Assembly (NCBI GenBank): GCA_964455395.1 | Contig: CAYVWB010000065.1 | Coordinates: 1 to 24,865, forward strand | Direction of reading: 5' to 3' | DNA: 24,865 nt | From: CAYVWB01 sp964455395 | GTDB taxonomy: Bacteria; Desulfobacterota; Desulfovibrionia; Desulfovibrionales; Desulfovibrionaceae | Shown: positions 1 through 7,681 of the stretch, in pieces | Position numbering within the stretch: position 1 is the first letter of the stretch | Layout of the letters: each line of letters begins with the position of its first letter | Translations under genes and position numbers: made by a program | The notes under the pieces: generated by a model | Told to the model about the DNA's origin: nothing | What the model saw: only the letters and a program-made list of their open reading frames with translations | The model's database searches: none

Positions 1-35
1 GTCGTCGGCCTGTGTGCGCGTCGTCCAGGCTGTCG

Positions 36-75
36 CCCGGTCACCCGGTCACCCGGTCGCCCGGTCGTCCGGTCC
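36..75. repeat. 8-bp tandem repeat, about five units
   Basis: Units begin at 36, 44, 52, 60 and 68 and follow the pattern cccggtca or cccggtcg, the last one diverged (tccggtcc). It lies in the 196-bp leader before the histidine kinase gene. No function can be read from it. Replication slippage is the simplest origin. Confidence 0.85.
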
Positions 76-133
76 GGCAACCCTGCAGTCCGCCCTTCCC
101 TCATTCCCGCAGCCCCCAATTCCGCAACCACGT

Positions 134-170
134 AATCCAGAAGTCCAGTAATCCAAAAGTCCAGTAATCC
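134..170. repeat. 16-bp tandem repeat, two units plus a partial third
   Basis: The unit aatccagaagtccagt (134-149) is followed by a copy with one mismatch (150-165) and a 5-base remnant (166-170). It sits about 25 bp before the likely start of the histidine kinase. No promoter or operator could be recognised within it. Confidence 0.8.
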
Positions 171-196
171 CGTATCCCTGCAGGTCGGTCCACGTC

Positions 197-1816
197 ATGG
201 CGCACACGTCCTCCAGTCCGCCCCCCCCAGGCCCCGCCGAAAAACGGTCATCCCGACGCGCGTCCGCTTCGAAGCAGGGCGCCGACACGGGCCCGAAGCC
301 TTCGGGATCGCATGGAGGGGAGGGCGGCACGGACGCCCGCAGCCGGCGCAGCCGCCGCACCGAGGACGCCGCCGCCGGGGTGTTCGGCTTCACGAAGATT
401 CTCTCCCTCAGCTCGCTGGCGCTCATCCTGGCCACGGGGCTCATCCTCACGGTAGTCATCTCCAACTCCGCGCGGGAGATGCTTCTGGAGAAGCAGGAAC
501 AGTTCGCCACCTTGTTGGCGGAGAACCTGAACCATCAGATTTACCGGCGTTTCATCCTGCCCACGCTCATCGGCTTCGGCAGCATCGAGCTCTCCAAGGA
601 AGCGCAGTACGACCGGCTGGAACGCGTCATCGAGTCCTCCGTGAAAGGCCTCAATATCCGCAGCCTGCGCATCTACGACACGGACGGCGTGGTCAGCTTC
701 GCCACCAACCCGGAGGACGTGGGCGAGGGCGCCCTCGCAGACAAGGCCATTCAGGATGTCATCGAGACCATGGAAAAGCGCTTCGTGATCAGTTCCACCG
801 TCTCGCCGATCTGGGGGATCTTCAACCTGAATCTGGAGCCTGACGCCGTGATGCTGCGCATGGTGTACCCCCTGCGCACGGAGGACGATCTGGTGGGGGA
901 GGAGCGGGAGAAAGGCCCTTTGGTCGGGGTGTTGGAGATCCACCAGGACATCGCAGCAGACTACGAGACGGTGCTGCGGTTCCAGCGTGTGACCCTGGCG
1001 GCGACCATGATGTCTTCCCTGGGTCTGTTCGTCATGCTGCTGGCCATCATCCGCAAGGTGGACCGCATCAACGCGGAGCGCATCAAGGAGCGCGAACGGC
1101 TGGAGCGCGAGCTGCATCAGAACGAGAAGCTCGTCTCCATGGGTCGCATGGTGGCCGGCGTGGCGCATGAGATTCGTAATCCCCTGGGCATCATCCGCTC
1201 CAGCGCGGAGTTGCTGCTGGCGCGAACGCCTCAGGAGGAGCGCCAGGGCCTGCAAGGCCGCATCCTCAAGGCCATCGACGACGAAGCCAAGCGTCTTTCC
1301 CGCACGGTGAACGATTTTCTGGACTACGCCCGCCCCCGGGAGCTCAAGCGGCAGCCCGTGGACCTCTCCGAGGTGGTGGATCAGGTGACCACGTTTCTGG
1401 AGCCGGAGCTGGCGCGTCTGGGCGTGAGCGTGGTGAAGAAAGCAGGGGAGGGGCTTGTTGTCCATGGCGACAAGGACCTGCTCCACCGCGCCATCCTCAA
1501 TGTGGTCACCAACGCCATGCAAGCCATGGCCGACGAGGAGCACGGCGCCATCGCCATCCGCATGGAGCGCGCCGGCGCAGCCGTGCGTCTTGCGGTCCAG
1601 GACTCCGGCCCCGGCTTCGCTCTGGACGCCATGGAGAAGTACACCGACCCCTTCTTCACCACCAAGGACAACGGCACCGGGCTGGGTTTGCCCATCATCA
1701 AGAACATCGTGGAGAGCCACGGCGGCTCCTTGACGCTGGCCAACGCTCCCGGCCAGACCCCGGGCGACGAGACGCCGGGCGGCGCGCTGGTGGTGCTGGA
1801 GCTGCCTGCAGCGTAG
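197..1816 (+). CDS. Membrane sensor histidine kinase (NtrB/ZraS/AtoS type)
   Basis: This 539-aa protein senses a signal outside the cytoplasmic membrane and passes phosphate to a response regulator. Visible in order: a Pro/Ser/Arg-rich N-terminal tail (1-65), first membrane helix (about 68-90), a periplasmic sensor region (about 92-262), second membrane helix (about 265-287), a short coiled linker, the HisKA H-box VAHEIRNPLG with phospho-acceptor His324, the N-box around Asn439, the DSGPGF box at Asp469 and GTGLGLPI at Gly493. The likely partner is the sigma-54-type regulator at 2934, because the two are separated only by one opposite-strand gene. The start is uncertain: ATG 197 has no good Shine-Dalgarno, and a GTG at 380, just before the first membrane helix, is an alternative. 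The tail has no recognisable domain. The stimulus cannot be inferred. Confidence 0.9.
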   Translation: MAHTSSSPPPPGPAEKRSSRRASASKQGADTGPKPSGSHGGEGGTDARSRRSRRTEDAAAGVFGFTKILSLSSLALILATGLILTVVISNSAREMLLEKQEQFATLLAENLNHQIYRRFILPTLIGFGSIELSKEAQYDRLERVIESSVKGLNIRSLRIYDTDGVVSFATNPEDVGEGALADKAIQDVIETMEKRFVISSTVSPIWGIFNLNLEPDAVMLRMVYPLRTEDDLVGEEREKGPLVGVLEIHQDIAADYETVLRFQRVTLAATMMSSLGLFVMLLAIIRKVDRINAERIKERERLERELHQNEKLVSMGRMVAGVAHEIRNPLGIIRSSAELLLARTPQEERQGLQGRILKAIDDEAKRLSRTVNDFLDYARPRELKRQPVDLSEVVDQVTTFLEPELARLGVSVVKKAGEGLVVHGDKDLLHRAILNVVTNAMQAMADEEHGAIAIRMERAGAAVRLAVQDSGPGFALDAMEKYTDPFFTTKDNGTGLGLPIIKNIVESHGGSLTLANAPGQTPGDETPGGALVVLELPAA

Positions 1817-1844
1817 CGTGGGGCAGGGAAGCGGCCGGGCAGGG

Positions 1845-2678
1845 TCATTCAGCCTCTTCGGGAGACTCGGTCGACTCGGCCTGGGGGGTGGTTTCAGGCT
1901 TCTCCTCCCGCGGCTGACCAGCAGTCGGTTCGGCGTTGGCGGCGCGCACGGCTTCAAGCCACGCCTGGTGACGCGCCAACATCCCTTTGGCGGCTTCCAT
2001 GTCCACATCGCCCGTTCTCACGCTGGCCAGCATGACGAGCCGTTTGCGCACCAGCAACGTGGTCGACAGGATGTGAGAGAAGCGGTCCACCATATCTCCG
2101 TTGTCTTGCACTTGAAGCCGACTCATGGTGAATCCGGTGAAGTGGGTGTCGGACTCCTCTATGATGTCCACGGGCCCCGCCATGCCGAACGTCATGTCCA
2201 CGGGGGCGTCCAGCACTTCATTCAGGTGATTTCGGGCGTTCGCCGTGAGGGCCTCCGCATTCTCGTTGATTGACCGCCATATGGCGTTGGCGTGTTCGCG
2301 GTGCAGCTTGCTCATGCGGCGTATGTCGTCCGTCGTGACGTCCGTGTGATCGAGCTCGGGGATGCTTTTCACCTCGGCGGAGTAGTCCAGCGAGAGTGTT
2401 CTTCCGAGCAGGAGCCCACGCAAATCTTCCTGGGTCACGTAGAGTCCATTCAGACGCAAGCCCGGCGGCTGCATCTTCTGAGCCATCGCCATCAGCTGGG
2501 GAGCAGTCTGCTCCACGGGAAGGCAACCCTCGGGCGCTGGAATCTCGATGGACACATCACCCATCTGGATGGTCAGTGCGCGGGCGGGGCAGACCCACAG
2601 GAAGCACGTCATTACAAAGCAGATGAAAACAGCTCCGAAATGGTCGAGGCGAATTCCGGGCAAGGGATTGACGAACAT
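1845..2678 (-). CDS. Secreted protein of unknown function, next to a two-component system
   Basis: The 277-aa product begins with a signal peptide: a hydrophobic stretch at about residues 13-30 ends in CPARA, with cleavage likely before LTIQMGD, so the protein is probably periplasmic. The rest is predicted soluble, with an amphipathic middle part and a Glu/Pro/Thr-rich low-complexity tail (about the last 25 residues). I do not recognise the family. The start at 2678 was chosen because it gives a complete signal peptide; the frame stays open further upstream, where it is only antisense to the regulator. The gene lies between the histidine kinase and response regulator genes and is divergent from the regulator, so it may be a target or accessory of that system. 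That is inference from position only. Confidence 0.75.
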   Translation of the reverse strand: MFVNPLPGIRLDHFGAVFICFVMTCFLWVCPARALTIQMGDVSIEIPAPEGCLPVEQTAPQLMAMAQKMQPPGLRLNGLYVTQEDLRGLLLGRTLSLDYSAEVKSIPELDHTDVTTDDIRRMSKLHREHANAIWRSINENAEALTANARNHLNEVLDAPVDMTFGMAGPVDIIEESDTHFTGFTMSRLQVQDNGDMVDRFSHILSTTLLVRKRLVMLASVRTGDVDMEAAKGMLARHQAWLEAVRAANAEPTAGQPREEKPETTPQAESTESPEEAE

Positions 2679-2742
2679 CGTGCAGTGCTCTTTTCGACAG
2701 CGAAGGATGGCGCGTAAGCAGGGCTGACTTTCAATCGTCGTG

Positions 2743-2751
2743 GATATATCA
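2743..2751 (-). promoter_or_regulatory. Possible extended -10 promoter of the secreted-protein gene
   Basis: On the minus strand the sequence reads TGaTATATC, an extended -10 element, which would give a leader of about 57 nt before the ATG at 2678. The region is AT-rich compared with its surroundings. No clear -35 was found. Confidence 0.3.
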
Positions 2752-2752
2752 T

Positions 2753-2768
2753 TGGAATCGACTTGGCA
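2753..2768 (+). promoter_or_regulatory. Possible sigma-54 promoter before the response regulator
   Basis: The sequence has GG at 2754-2755 and GC at 2766-2767, the exact spacing of the -24/-12 elements, with supporting T at 2753 and A at 2768. Other consensus positions are missed. GG/GC at this spacing is common by chance in GC-rich DNA, so this is only a candidate. Autoregulation by the encoded regulator would fit. Confidence 0.22.
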
Positions 2769-2933
2769 ATACGCGCACTCAGGAGCGCGTAGGGAGACGG
2801 CGGCGACCCCCGCCGGCTCCCGAGGGGGGCGAGGCCCGCTCGGGTCCCCGCTTGCAATTTCGCCCGTCCGCCACCATAGTGCAGGAAGACGCGCCGGCGC
2901 CCCGCCTGCGCCACCCCGGAGAGCGCACACCCC

Positions 2934-4310
2934 ATGGCCACACACATCCTCTGTCTGGACGACGAACCGAACTATCTGCTGGTGCTGGAGGCCTTGCTCA
3001 GCGATGCGGGCTACGAGGTCACGACCATCGGCGATCCCGAGACCGGTCTCGCCTACCTCGACGAGTCCGAAGTGGACGTGGTCATCACGGACATGAAGAT
3101 GCCCAAGCTCACCGGGGCGGACGTCATGGAGCGCGTGCGCAAGAACTACCCCCACATCCCCGTGCTCATCATGACCGCCTACGGCTCCATCGAAGCCGCC
3201 GTGGAAGCCATGAAGCTCGGCGCTTTCGACTACCTCACCAAGCCCTTCGCCAACGAGGAGCTGTTGCTCTCCGTCCAGAAGGCCTCGCAGATGGCGGAAA
3301 CCCAGCGCCGCTACCGGGCTTTGCAGGCCTCCATGGAGCAACGCTACGGCCGGCATCGCATCATCGGGCAATCCAAGGCGATGAACGCCGTGCTGGACAT
3401 GATCGACCGCGCCGGGCCCTCCAAGGCCACGGTGCTCATCACCGGCGAATCCGGCACGGGCAAGGAGCTGGTGGCCAAGGCCATCCACGTGGCCTCCCCC
3501 CGCGCGGAGAACCCTTTCGTCTCCGTGAACTGCAGCGCGCTTGCTTCCGGCGTGCTGGAAAGCGAGCTCTTCGGGCACGAGAAAGGCTCGTTCACCGGAG
3601 CGGTGGCCCGCAAACGCGGCCGCTTCGAGCTGGCGCACGGCGGCACGCTCTTTCTGGACGAGATAGGCGACGTGCCCCAGGATGTGCAGGTGAAGCTCTT
3701 GCGCGTGCTGCAGGAGCGCAACTTCGAGCGCGTGGGCGGGGCTGAGCCCATCCAGGTGGATATCCGCGTCATCGCCGCCACCAACAAGGACCTCCAGGCC
3801 GCCATCAAGGAAGGGACTTTCCGCGAGGACCTCTATTACCGACTCAACGTCATCCACATCGAGACGCCCCCTCTGCGCGAACGGCGCGAGGACATCCCCC
3901 TGCTGGTGAGCCATTTCAGCCGCAAGTACGCAAAGGACAACGAGCAGGAGCCCAAGACCTTTGCTCCCGAAGCCGTGGACTACATGACGCGCTACGAATG
4001 GCCCGGCAACGTGCGTCAACTGGAGAACATGGTGGAACGTTGCATCGTGCTCGCGCCGAGGGAGACCGTGGGCGCGGAGGACCTGCCCCCCGAGATCAAG
4101 GACGAGGAAGCGCAGTTCAAATCCGCCGTGGATCTGCTGCCCGTGCGACTGGACCTCTCGGACACCTTGGAGAAGATCGAAGCCAATCTGGTGCGCCGCG
4201 CGCTGGTCCGCGCGGACTTCGTCCAGGTGAAAGCCGCCGAGCTCCTCGGCATTTCCAAAAGTCTGCTGCAGTACAAGCTCAAGAAGTACAAGATCTCCAC
4301 CCAGCGGTAG
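2934..4310 (+). CDS. Sigma-54-dependent response regulator (NtrC/ZraR/AtoC type)
   Basis: This 458-aa protein activates sigma-54 promoters when phosphorylated. The receiver domain (1-120) has the acidic pair Asp9/Asp10, phospho-acceptor Asp53 in ITDMKMP, Thr81 and Lys103. The AAA+ domain has Walker A GESGTGKE at 171-178 and the sigma-54 contact loop as GSFTGA at 218-223, a Ser variant of the usual GAFTGA. A C-terminal Fis-type helix-turn-helix (about 410-455, ending LLGISKSLLQYKLKKYKI) binds DNA. The ATG at 2934 is preceded by GGAGAG at a workable distance and gives a canonical N-terminus. It is the probable partner of the kinase at 197-1816. Targets are unknown; the divergent secreted-protein gene is the nearest candidate. 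Confidence 0.95.
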   Translation: MATHILCLDDEPNYLLVLEALLSDAGYEVTTIGDPETGLAYLDESEVDVVITDMKMPKLTGADVMERVRKNYPHIPVLIMTAYGSIEAAVEAMKLGAFDYLTKPFANEELLLSVQKASQMAETQRRYRALQASMEQRYGRHRIIGQSKAMNAVLDMIDRAGPSKATVLITGESGTGKELVAKAIHVASPRAENPFVSVNCSALASGVLESELFGHEKGSFTGAVARKRGRFELAHGGTLFLDEIGDVPQDVQVKLLRVLQERNFERVGGAEPIQVDIRVIAATNKDLQAAIKEGTFREDLYYRLNVIHIETPPLRERREDIPLLVSHFSRKYAKDNEQEPKTFAPEAVDYMTRYEWPGNVRQLENMVERCIVLAPRETVGAEDLPPEIKDEEAQFKSAVDLLPVRLDLSDTLEKIEANLVRRALVRADFVQVKAAELLGISKSLLQYKLKKYKISTQR

Positions 4311-4320
4311 GCCGGGGGCC

Positions 4321-4342
4321 TGGGGGCGTACGCTTCCCCCCA
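4321..4342. terminator. Weak hairpin between convergent genes
   Basis: TGGGGG (4321-4326) can pair with CCCCCA (4337-4342) around a loop that contains the small palindrome gcgtacgc. It lies between the converging regulator and era genes. No T-run follows on either strand, so intrinsic termination is doubtful. Confidence 0.3.
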
Positions 4343-4454
4343 CGCGCCTTTCCGGACAGGCGGCAAGCCCCGGCTCGGCCCCCCCCGTCCAGAGGGATGG
4401 CGAGGGCTGGCGAGGCGTCGCCTGTGCGCCTTGCCCCGGGGGCAGCCGCCTGCG

Positions 4455-5657
4455 CTACATGTAGCCCAGCTGGCGGAGCATGGCGGGGTTCTCCGTCCAG
4501 TTCTCCTTGACTTTCACCCAGATCTCCAGGTGGACGCGCTGATCGAGCATCTCGTTGAGCTCCTTGCGCGTGGCGGCGCCCACCTCCTTCAAGAGCGCTC
4601 CGCCCTTGCCGATGACCATGCCTTTGTGCGCCTTGCGCGACACGTACACCACGGCGTGGATGGTGACCCGTTCGCCGGCCGGGTCCTCCTCCCAGGACTC
4701 CACGTCCACGGCCAGGGAGTACGGCAGCTCCTGTCGCAGGGCGATGAAGAGCTTCTCCCGCACCAGCTCCGCGGCCATGAACCGCATGGGCACGGTGGAG
4801 ACCTGGTCGGGCGGGAACAGCGGCGGGGACTCGGGCAGGTGGGCCAGCATGGCCGCGAGCAAGGGCTCCAGCCCCGTCTTGTTGAGCGCGGAAATGGGGA
4901 AGAGCGTGGCTTCCGGGAAACGCTCGCCCAGCCTCTCCATGAGGGGCAAGAGCGCGTCCTTGGGCTTCACCACATCCACTTTGTTCAACGCGAGAAGCAC
5001 GGGCCGGCCGGCTTCCAGCACGGGCAGCCGCAGGGTCTCCACCTCCGCGAAAAAGGCCTCGGGCCTAGCCGTGGCGAAGGCCATGTCCAGCACCAGCGTC
5101 ACCAGGCTCGCCCCCGAGAGCGCTTGCCACGCAGCCTGGAGCAAGGCGCGGTTCATGGCGCCGCCACGCTGGTGGATGCCGGGGGTATCGTAGAAGACGG
5201 CCTGCGCCTCGGGCAGGGAGAGGATCCCCGTGACCTGGGTGCGGGTGGTCTGCGGCTTGGAAGTGACAATGGCGACTTTCTGCCCCACCAGTGCGTTCAA
5301 CAAGGTGGACTTGCCCACATTGGGCGGCCCCAGCAGCGCAATCCAGCCTGCGCGGAAGCCCTCGGGAGGGGACGTCATGTAAGGATCGTCCGAAGCGGCC
5401 CCCTCCAGGCCCAGCATGCGGCCGAAGGCCTCTGGGTCGGGAGGAAGGATGTCCAGCGAATCCGGCGGGAAGTCCTCGGGCTGGAGCGCGTGGAGCGCCG
5501 GCGTGCTCCGGTCCTCGGTCTCGGAAGCCTGTGGGGACTCTGCGGATTCCCGGGAGTCGCGAGAGTCGCGAGAGTCGGGAGAGTCGCGGAGATCGGGGGC
5601 GCCGGGACTGGGCTCGTCGCGGGGGGACTCGTCATCGTGGGGATTGGTGTCGTGCAT
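4455..5657 (-). CDS. era: GTPase Era, with a possible N-terminal extension
   Basis: Era binds the 3' end of 16S rRNA and checks assembly of the 30S subunit. Visible motifs, in order, are G1 GPPNVGKST, G2 region TSKPQTTR, G3 DTPG, G4 NKVD, G5 SALN, and a C-terminal KH RNA-binding domain with VIGKGG. The start is the open question. ATG 5378 gives 307 aa with the G1 lysine at residue 23, the usual Era layout. ATG 5657, annotated here because the frame is open and protein-like, gives 400 aa with that lysine at 116. The extra 93 residues are acidic and Asp/Ser/Arg/Pro-rich, with a DSR repeat followed by a less repetitive stretch (LQPEDFPPDSLDILPPDPE). ATG 5417 is a third option. No start has a strong Shine-Dalgarno. 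The GTPase identity is certain; the extension is not. Confidence 0.93.
   Translation of the reverse strand: MHDTNPHDDESPRDEPSPGAPDLRDSPDSRDSRDSRESAESPQASETEDRSTPALHALQPEDFPPDSLDILPPDPEAFGRMLGLEGAASDDPYMTSPPEGFRAGWIALLGPPNVGKSTLLNALVGQKVAIVTSKPQTTRTQVTGILSLPEAQAVFYDTPGIHQRGGAMNRALLQAAWQALSGASLVTLVLDMAFATARPEAFFAEVETLRLPVLEAGRPVLLALNKVDVVKPKDALLPLMERLGERFPEATLFPISALNKTGLEPLLAAMLAHLPESPPLFPPDQVSTVPMRFMAAELVREKLFIALRQELPYSLAVDVESWEEDPAGERVTIHAVVYVSRKAHKGMVIGKGGALLKEVGAATRKELNEMLDQRVHLEIWVKVKENWTENPAMLRQLGYM
5554..5589. repeat. 9-bp tandem repeat, four units, in the era leader or extension
   Basis: Units at 5554, 5563, 5572 and 5581 follow gagtcgcga with one or two changes. The period is a multiple of three, so changes in copy number would keep the era frame open. 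In the extended Era frame it encodes repeated Asp-Ser-Arg. Confidence 0.85.
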
Positions 5658-5814
5658 GACGCTCGCTTGACCCAGCCGCGACGGGAAGTCAAGGGCTGCG
5701 CTGCGGGGAGTCGGCGTCCTGCCATGATGCCACGCACCTTCGCGCCGGGACATGGGGCGGTCCCGGCGCGCTGCCGACCGCATGGAGGTCGGAGCACCTG
5801 TCATCAAGAAAAAC

Positions 5815-5849
5815 ACGCATGATTGGAAGGGGCTACGCACGATTGTGCG
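5815..5849. promoter_or_regulatory. Direct and inverted repeats in the era / solute-binding protein divergent region
   Basis: The 11-mer acgcatgattg (5815) recurs as acgcacgattg (5835), 20 bp apart, about two helical turns. The second copy overlaps a perfect inverted repeat CGCAC-GATT-GTGCG (5836-5849). The layout suits a regulator binding site upstream of the gene at 5940, but the regulator cannot be named. Confidence 0.4.
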
Positions 5850-5920
5850 GCTACTTTCACGGGACTGACATATTCTTCATTTGGATTGCTGCTACTGTGG
5901 CCTCCCCCTCGTAATGCACA

Positions 5921-5934
5921 AACCTCGTGAGGTT
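5921..5934 (+). promoter_or_regulatory. Inverted repeat containing the ribosome binding site of the gene at 5940
   Basis: AACCTC-GT-GAGGTT is a perfect inverted repeat. Its right arm holds GAGG (5929-5932), which is seven bases before the ATG at 5940 and is the only Shine-Dalgarno there. In RNA a five-pair stem with a four-base loop would hide this site; in DNA it could be an operator. Confidence 0.5.
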
Positions 5935-5939
5935 CCCCC

Positions 5940-6698
5940 ATGCGCACTCTCATCCGTATCTGCACGTTGGCTCTGGTCCTGTTTTACGCGCCCTGCGCCG
6001 CCCATGCCGAAGACGTCCGGTTCACTTCGCTGGAGTGGCCCCCGTACACCGGCGCAGACCTGCCCGAGCAAGGCGCCTCCACCAAGGTGGCCATGGCGGC
6101 CTTCGAGGCCTCCGGCATGGCGCTGCAGGTGGCGTTCCGCCCCTGGATGCGCGCCGTGGATGAAGCCAAGTCCGATGCCGCCGTGGCGGGGTATTTCCCG
6201 GAGTACCACGCGGACTCCATCGAAGCGGAATTCATTTTCTCCGAGCGCATGGGCGACTCTCCGCTGGGCTTCGTGGAGCGCGTGGCCGACCCCATCCAGT
6301 GGGCCGCTCTGGAGGACTTGAAGCCCTACGCCATCGGTACGGTGGACGGCTACGTGAATACGGCGGAGTTCGACGCCATGGCCGCCGCCGGCGATCTGAA
6401 GATCGACCCCGTCACAGACGACGCCACCAACCTGAAAAAGCTGGCCAGGGGCCGCATCGATCTCGCCGTGATGGACCGCAACGTCTTCCACTATCTGATG
6501 CAGACGGACCCCTCCCTCCAGGAGTTCGCCGGCCAACTCCAGTTCAACGAGACGCTGATGGAGAACAAGGGCCTCTACCTCTGCTTCACCAAGCGCGATG
6601 GCGCGCAAGCTCTGGTGGACGCCTTCAACGCCGGCCTGCAGAAGGTGAACTATCAGACCATCGAAGCCGAGTATCTCAAGCAGGTGCTGGAGCAGTAG
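5940..6698 (+). CDS. Periplasmic solute-binding protein, family 3-like (copy 1)
   Basis: The 252-aa product has a signal peptide with probable cleavage at AHA|ED (residue about 23) and a mature part like the extracellular amino-acid-binding proteins (SBP_bac_3 fold). The early block FTSLEWPPYTG is typical of this group; GYFPEYHA, DSPLGFVER and GRIDLAVMD follow. Such proteins bind a small solute in the periplasm for a transporter or a sensor. There is no permease or ATPase gene nearby, so this is an orphan binding protein; the ligand is unknown. It is followed after one base by a close paralogue, and the two are probably cotranscribed. The start has GAGG seven bases upstream, inside an inverted repeat. 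Confidence 0.88.
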   Translation: MRTLIRICTLALVLFYAPCAAHAEDVRFTSLEWPPYTGADLPEQGASTKVAMAAFEASGMALQVAFRPWMRAVDEAKSDAAVAGYFPEYHADSIEAEFIFSERMGDSPLGFVERVADPIQWAALEDLKPYAIGTVDGYVNTAEFDAMAAAGDLKIDPVTDDATNLKKLARGRIDLAVMDRNVFHYLMQTDPSLQEFAGQLQFNETLMENKGLYLCFTKRDGAQALVDAFNAGLQKVNYQTIEAEYLKQVLEQ

Positions 6699-6699
6699 G

Positions 6700-7578
6700 G
6701 TGCCCCCCCGGTGGGGAGGACGCGAGCGCCGCATCGGCGCATGCCAGTCCAGTCGCCTGGCCGTTCGGGCGGCGAGAACACTGCGGCGCTTCGTCCTTCC
6801 CTGCTTGCTGCTCGGCGCGGCCCTTGGCGTGTGGAGTCCGGTGCGGGCCGAGACGGTGGTCTTCACCTCCCTGGAATGGCCGCCGTACACCAGCGCGTCC
6901 CTGCCGCAGCATGGCGCCTCCGCCGAGATCGCAGCCAAGGCCTTCGAAGCCGTGGGGATGACGCTGCGCATCGAGTTCTACCCGTGGATGCGCACCGTGG
7001 AGACGGCGCGTCGCAAGCCCGGCGTGGCAGGGTACTTTCCGGAGTACCACGCCAAGCGGATCGAAGCGGAGTTCCTCTTCTCGGACGCCATGGGCGAGTC
7101 GCCTCTGGGGTTCGTGGAGCGCCGGGCGGCCCCCATCGCATGGACACGGCTGAAGGACCTCGCGGAGTATCGCATTGGCGTGGTGGAGGGGTATGTGAAC
7201 GAGGCCCGGTTCGACGCCATGGCGAATCGAGGGGCCCTTTCGGTGGAGCCCGTGAAGGACGACGCGACCAATCTGCGCAAGCTCGCAGGGGGCCGCATTG
7301 ACCTCGCCGTGATGGACAAGTACGTCTTCCGGTATTTGATGGCGCACGAGCCCTCGCTGCAGGCGCACGCGGATTCCTTGCAGTTCAACCCCCGCCTGCT
7401 CGACATGAAAACGCTGCATCTCTGCTTCCTGGCGACCGAAGACGGCGCGCGGCTGCGGCGTCGGTTCAACGCCGGTCTCTCGAAGCTCGACCCCCGTGCG
7501 CTCCAGCAGGCGTACATGGAGCGCATGCTCGCCGGCGTCGGCGGAGACGAGGCGCACTCCAGGGGCGTTGCGCAGTGA
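6700..7578 (+). CDS. Periplasmic solute-binding protein, family 3-like (copy 2)
   Basis: This 292-aa protein is a paralogue of the one just upstream: FTSLEWPPYT, FYPWMRTVE, GYFPEYHA, SPLGFVER and RIDLAVMD are shared in the same order, so a tandem duplication is clear. No ATG is in frame near the beginning. The best start is GTG 6700, with GGAG (6689-6692) seven bases before it inside the end of copy 1 and only one base after its stop, which suggests translational coupling. That start gives a long basic N-terminus (about 30 residues with RAARTLRR) before the hydrophobic core and cleavage near PVRA|ETVV. The C-terminus is also longer than copy 1 by roughly 15 residues. Ligand and partner are unknown. 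Confidence 0.85.
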   Translation: MPPRWGGRERRIGACQSSRLAVRAARTLRRFVLPCLLLGAALGVWSPVRAETVVFTSLEWPPYTSASLPQHGASAEIAAKAFEAVGMTLRIEFYPWMRTVETARRKPGVAGYFPEYHAKRIEAEFLFSDAMGESPLGFVERRAAPIAWTRLKDLAEYRIGVVEGYVNEARFDAMANRGALSVEPVKDDATNLRKLAGGRIDLAVMDKYVFRYLMAHEPSLQAHADSLQFNPRLLDMKTLHLCFLATEDGARLRRRFNAGLSKLDPRALQQAYMERMLAGVGGDEAHSRGVAQ

Positions 7579-7605
7579 GCGTGCGAATCGCAATAGTAAG
7601 CGTGG

Positions 7606-7681
7606 ATCGTCATGAAACCGCAAGGGCCAGGACGTTGTCGATCCGAAAGACGCCTTCCATTGAATCGCAATGAAGCCGCAA
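7606..7681 (+). repeat. ACCGCAA-type repeats, array A, overlapping the start of the DUF2256 gene
   Basis: Heptamers related to ACCGCAA occur at 7606 (atcgtca), 7617 (accgcaa), 7664 (atcgcaa) and 7675 (gccgcaa); a further one is at 7587 (atcgcaa). Within each pair the step is exactly 11 bp. The ATG at 7670 lies between the last two. Confidence 0.6.

Noticed and set aside
248..2008. Long minus-strand open frame
   Set aside because: It is antisense to the histidine kinase, is rich in His/Gln/Gly as expected for a shadow in GC-rich DNA, and lacks a domain.
2765..2778. Second sigma-54-like sequence
   Set aside because: The GG and GC elements are not at the required spacing.
4431..5822. Long plus-strand open frame opposite era
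   Set aside because: Shadow of era, which has all five GTPase motifs and a KH domain.
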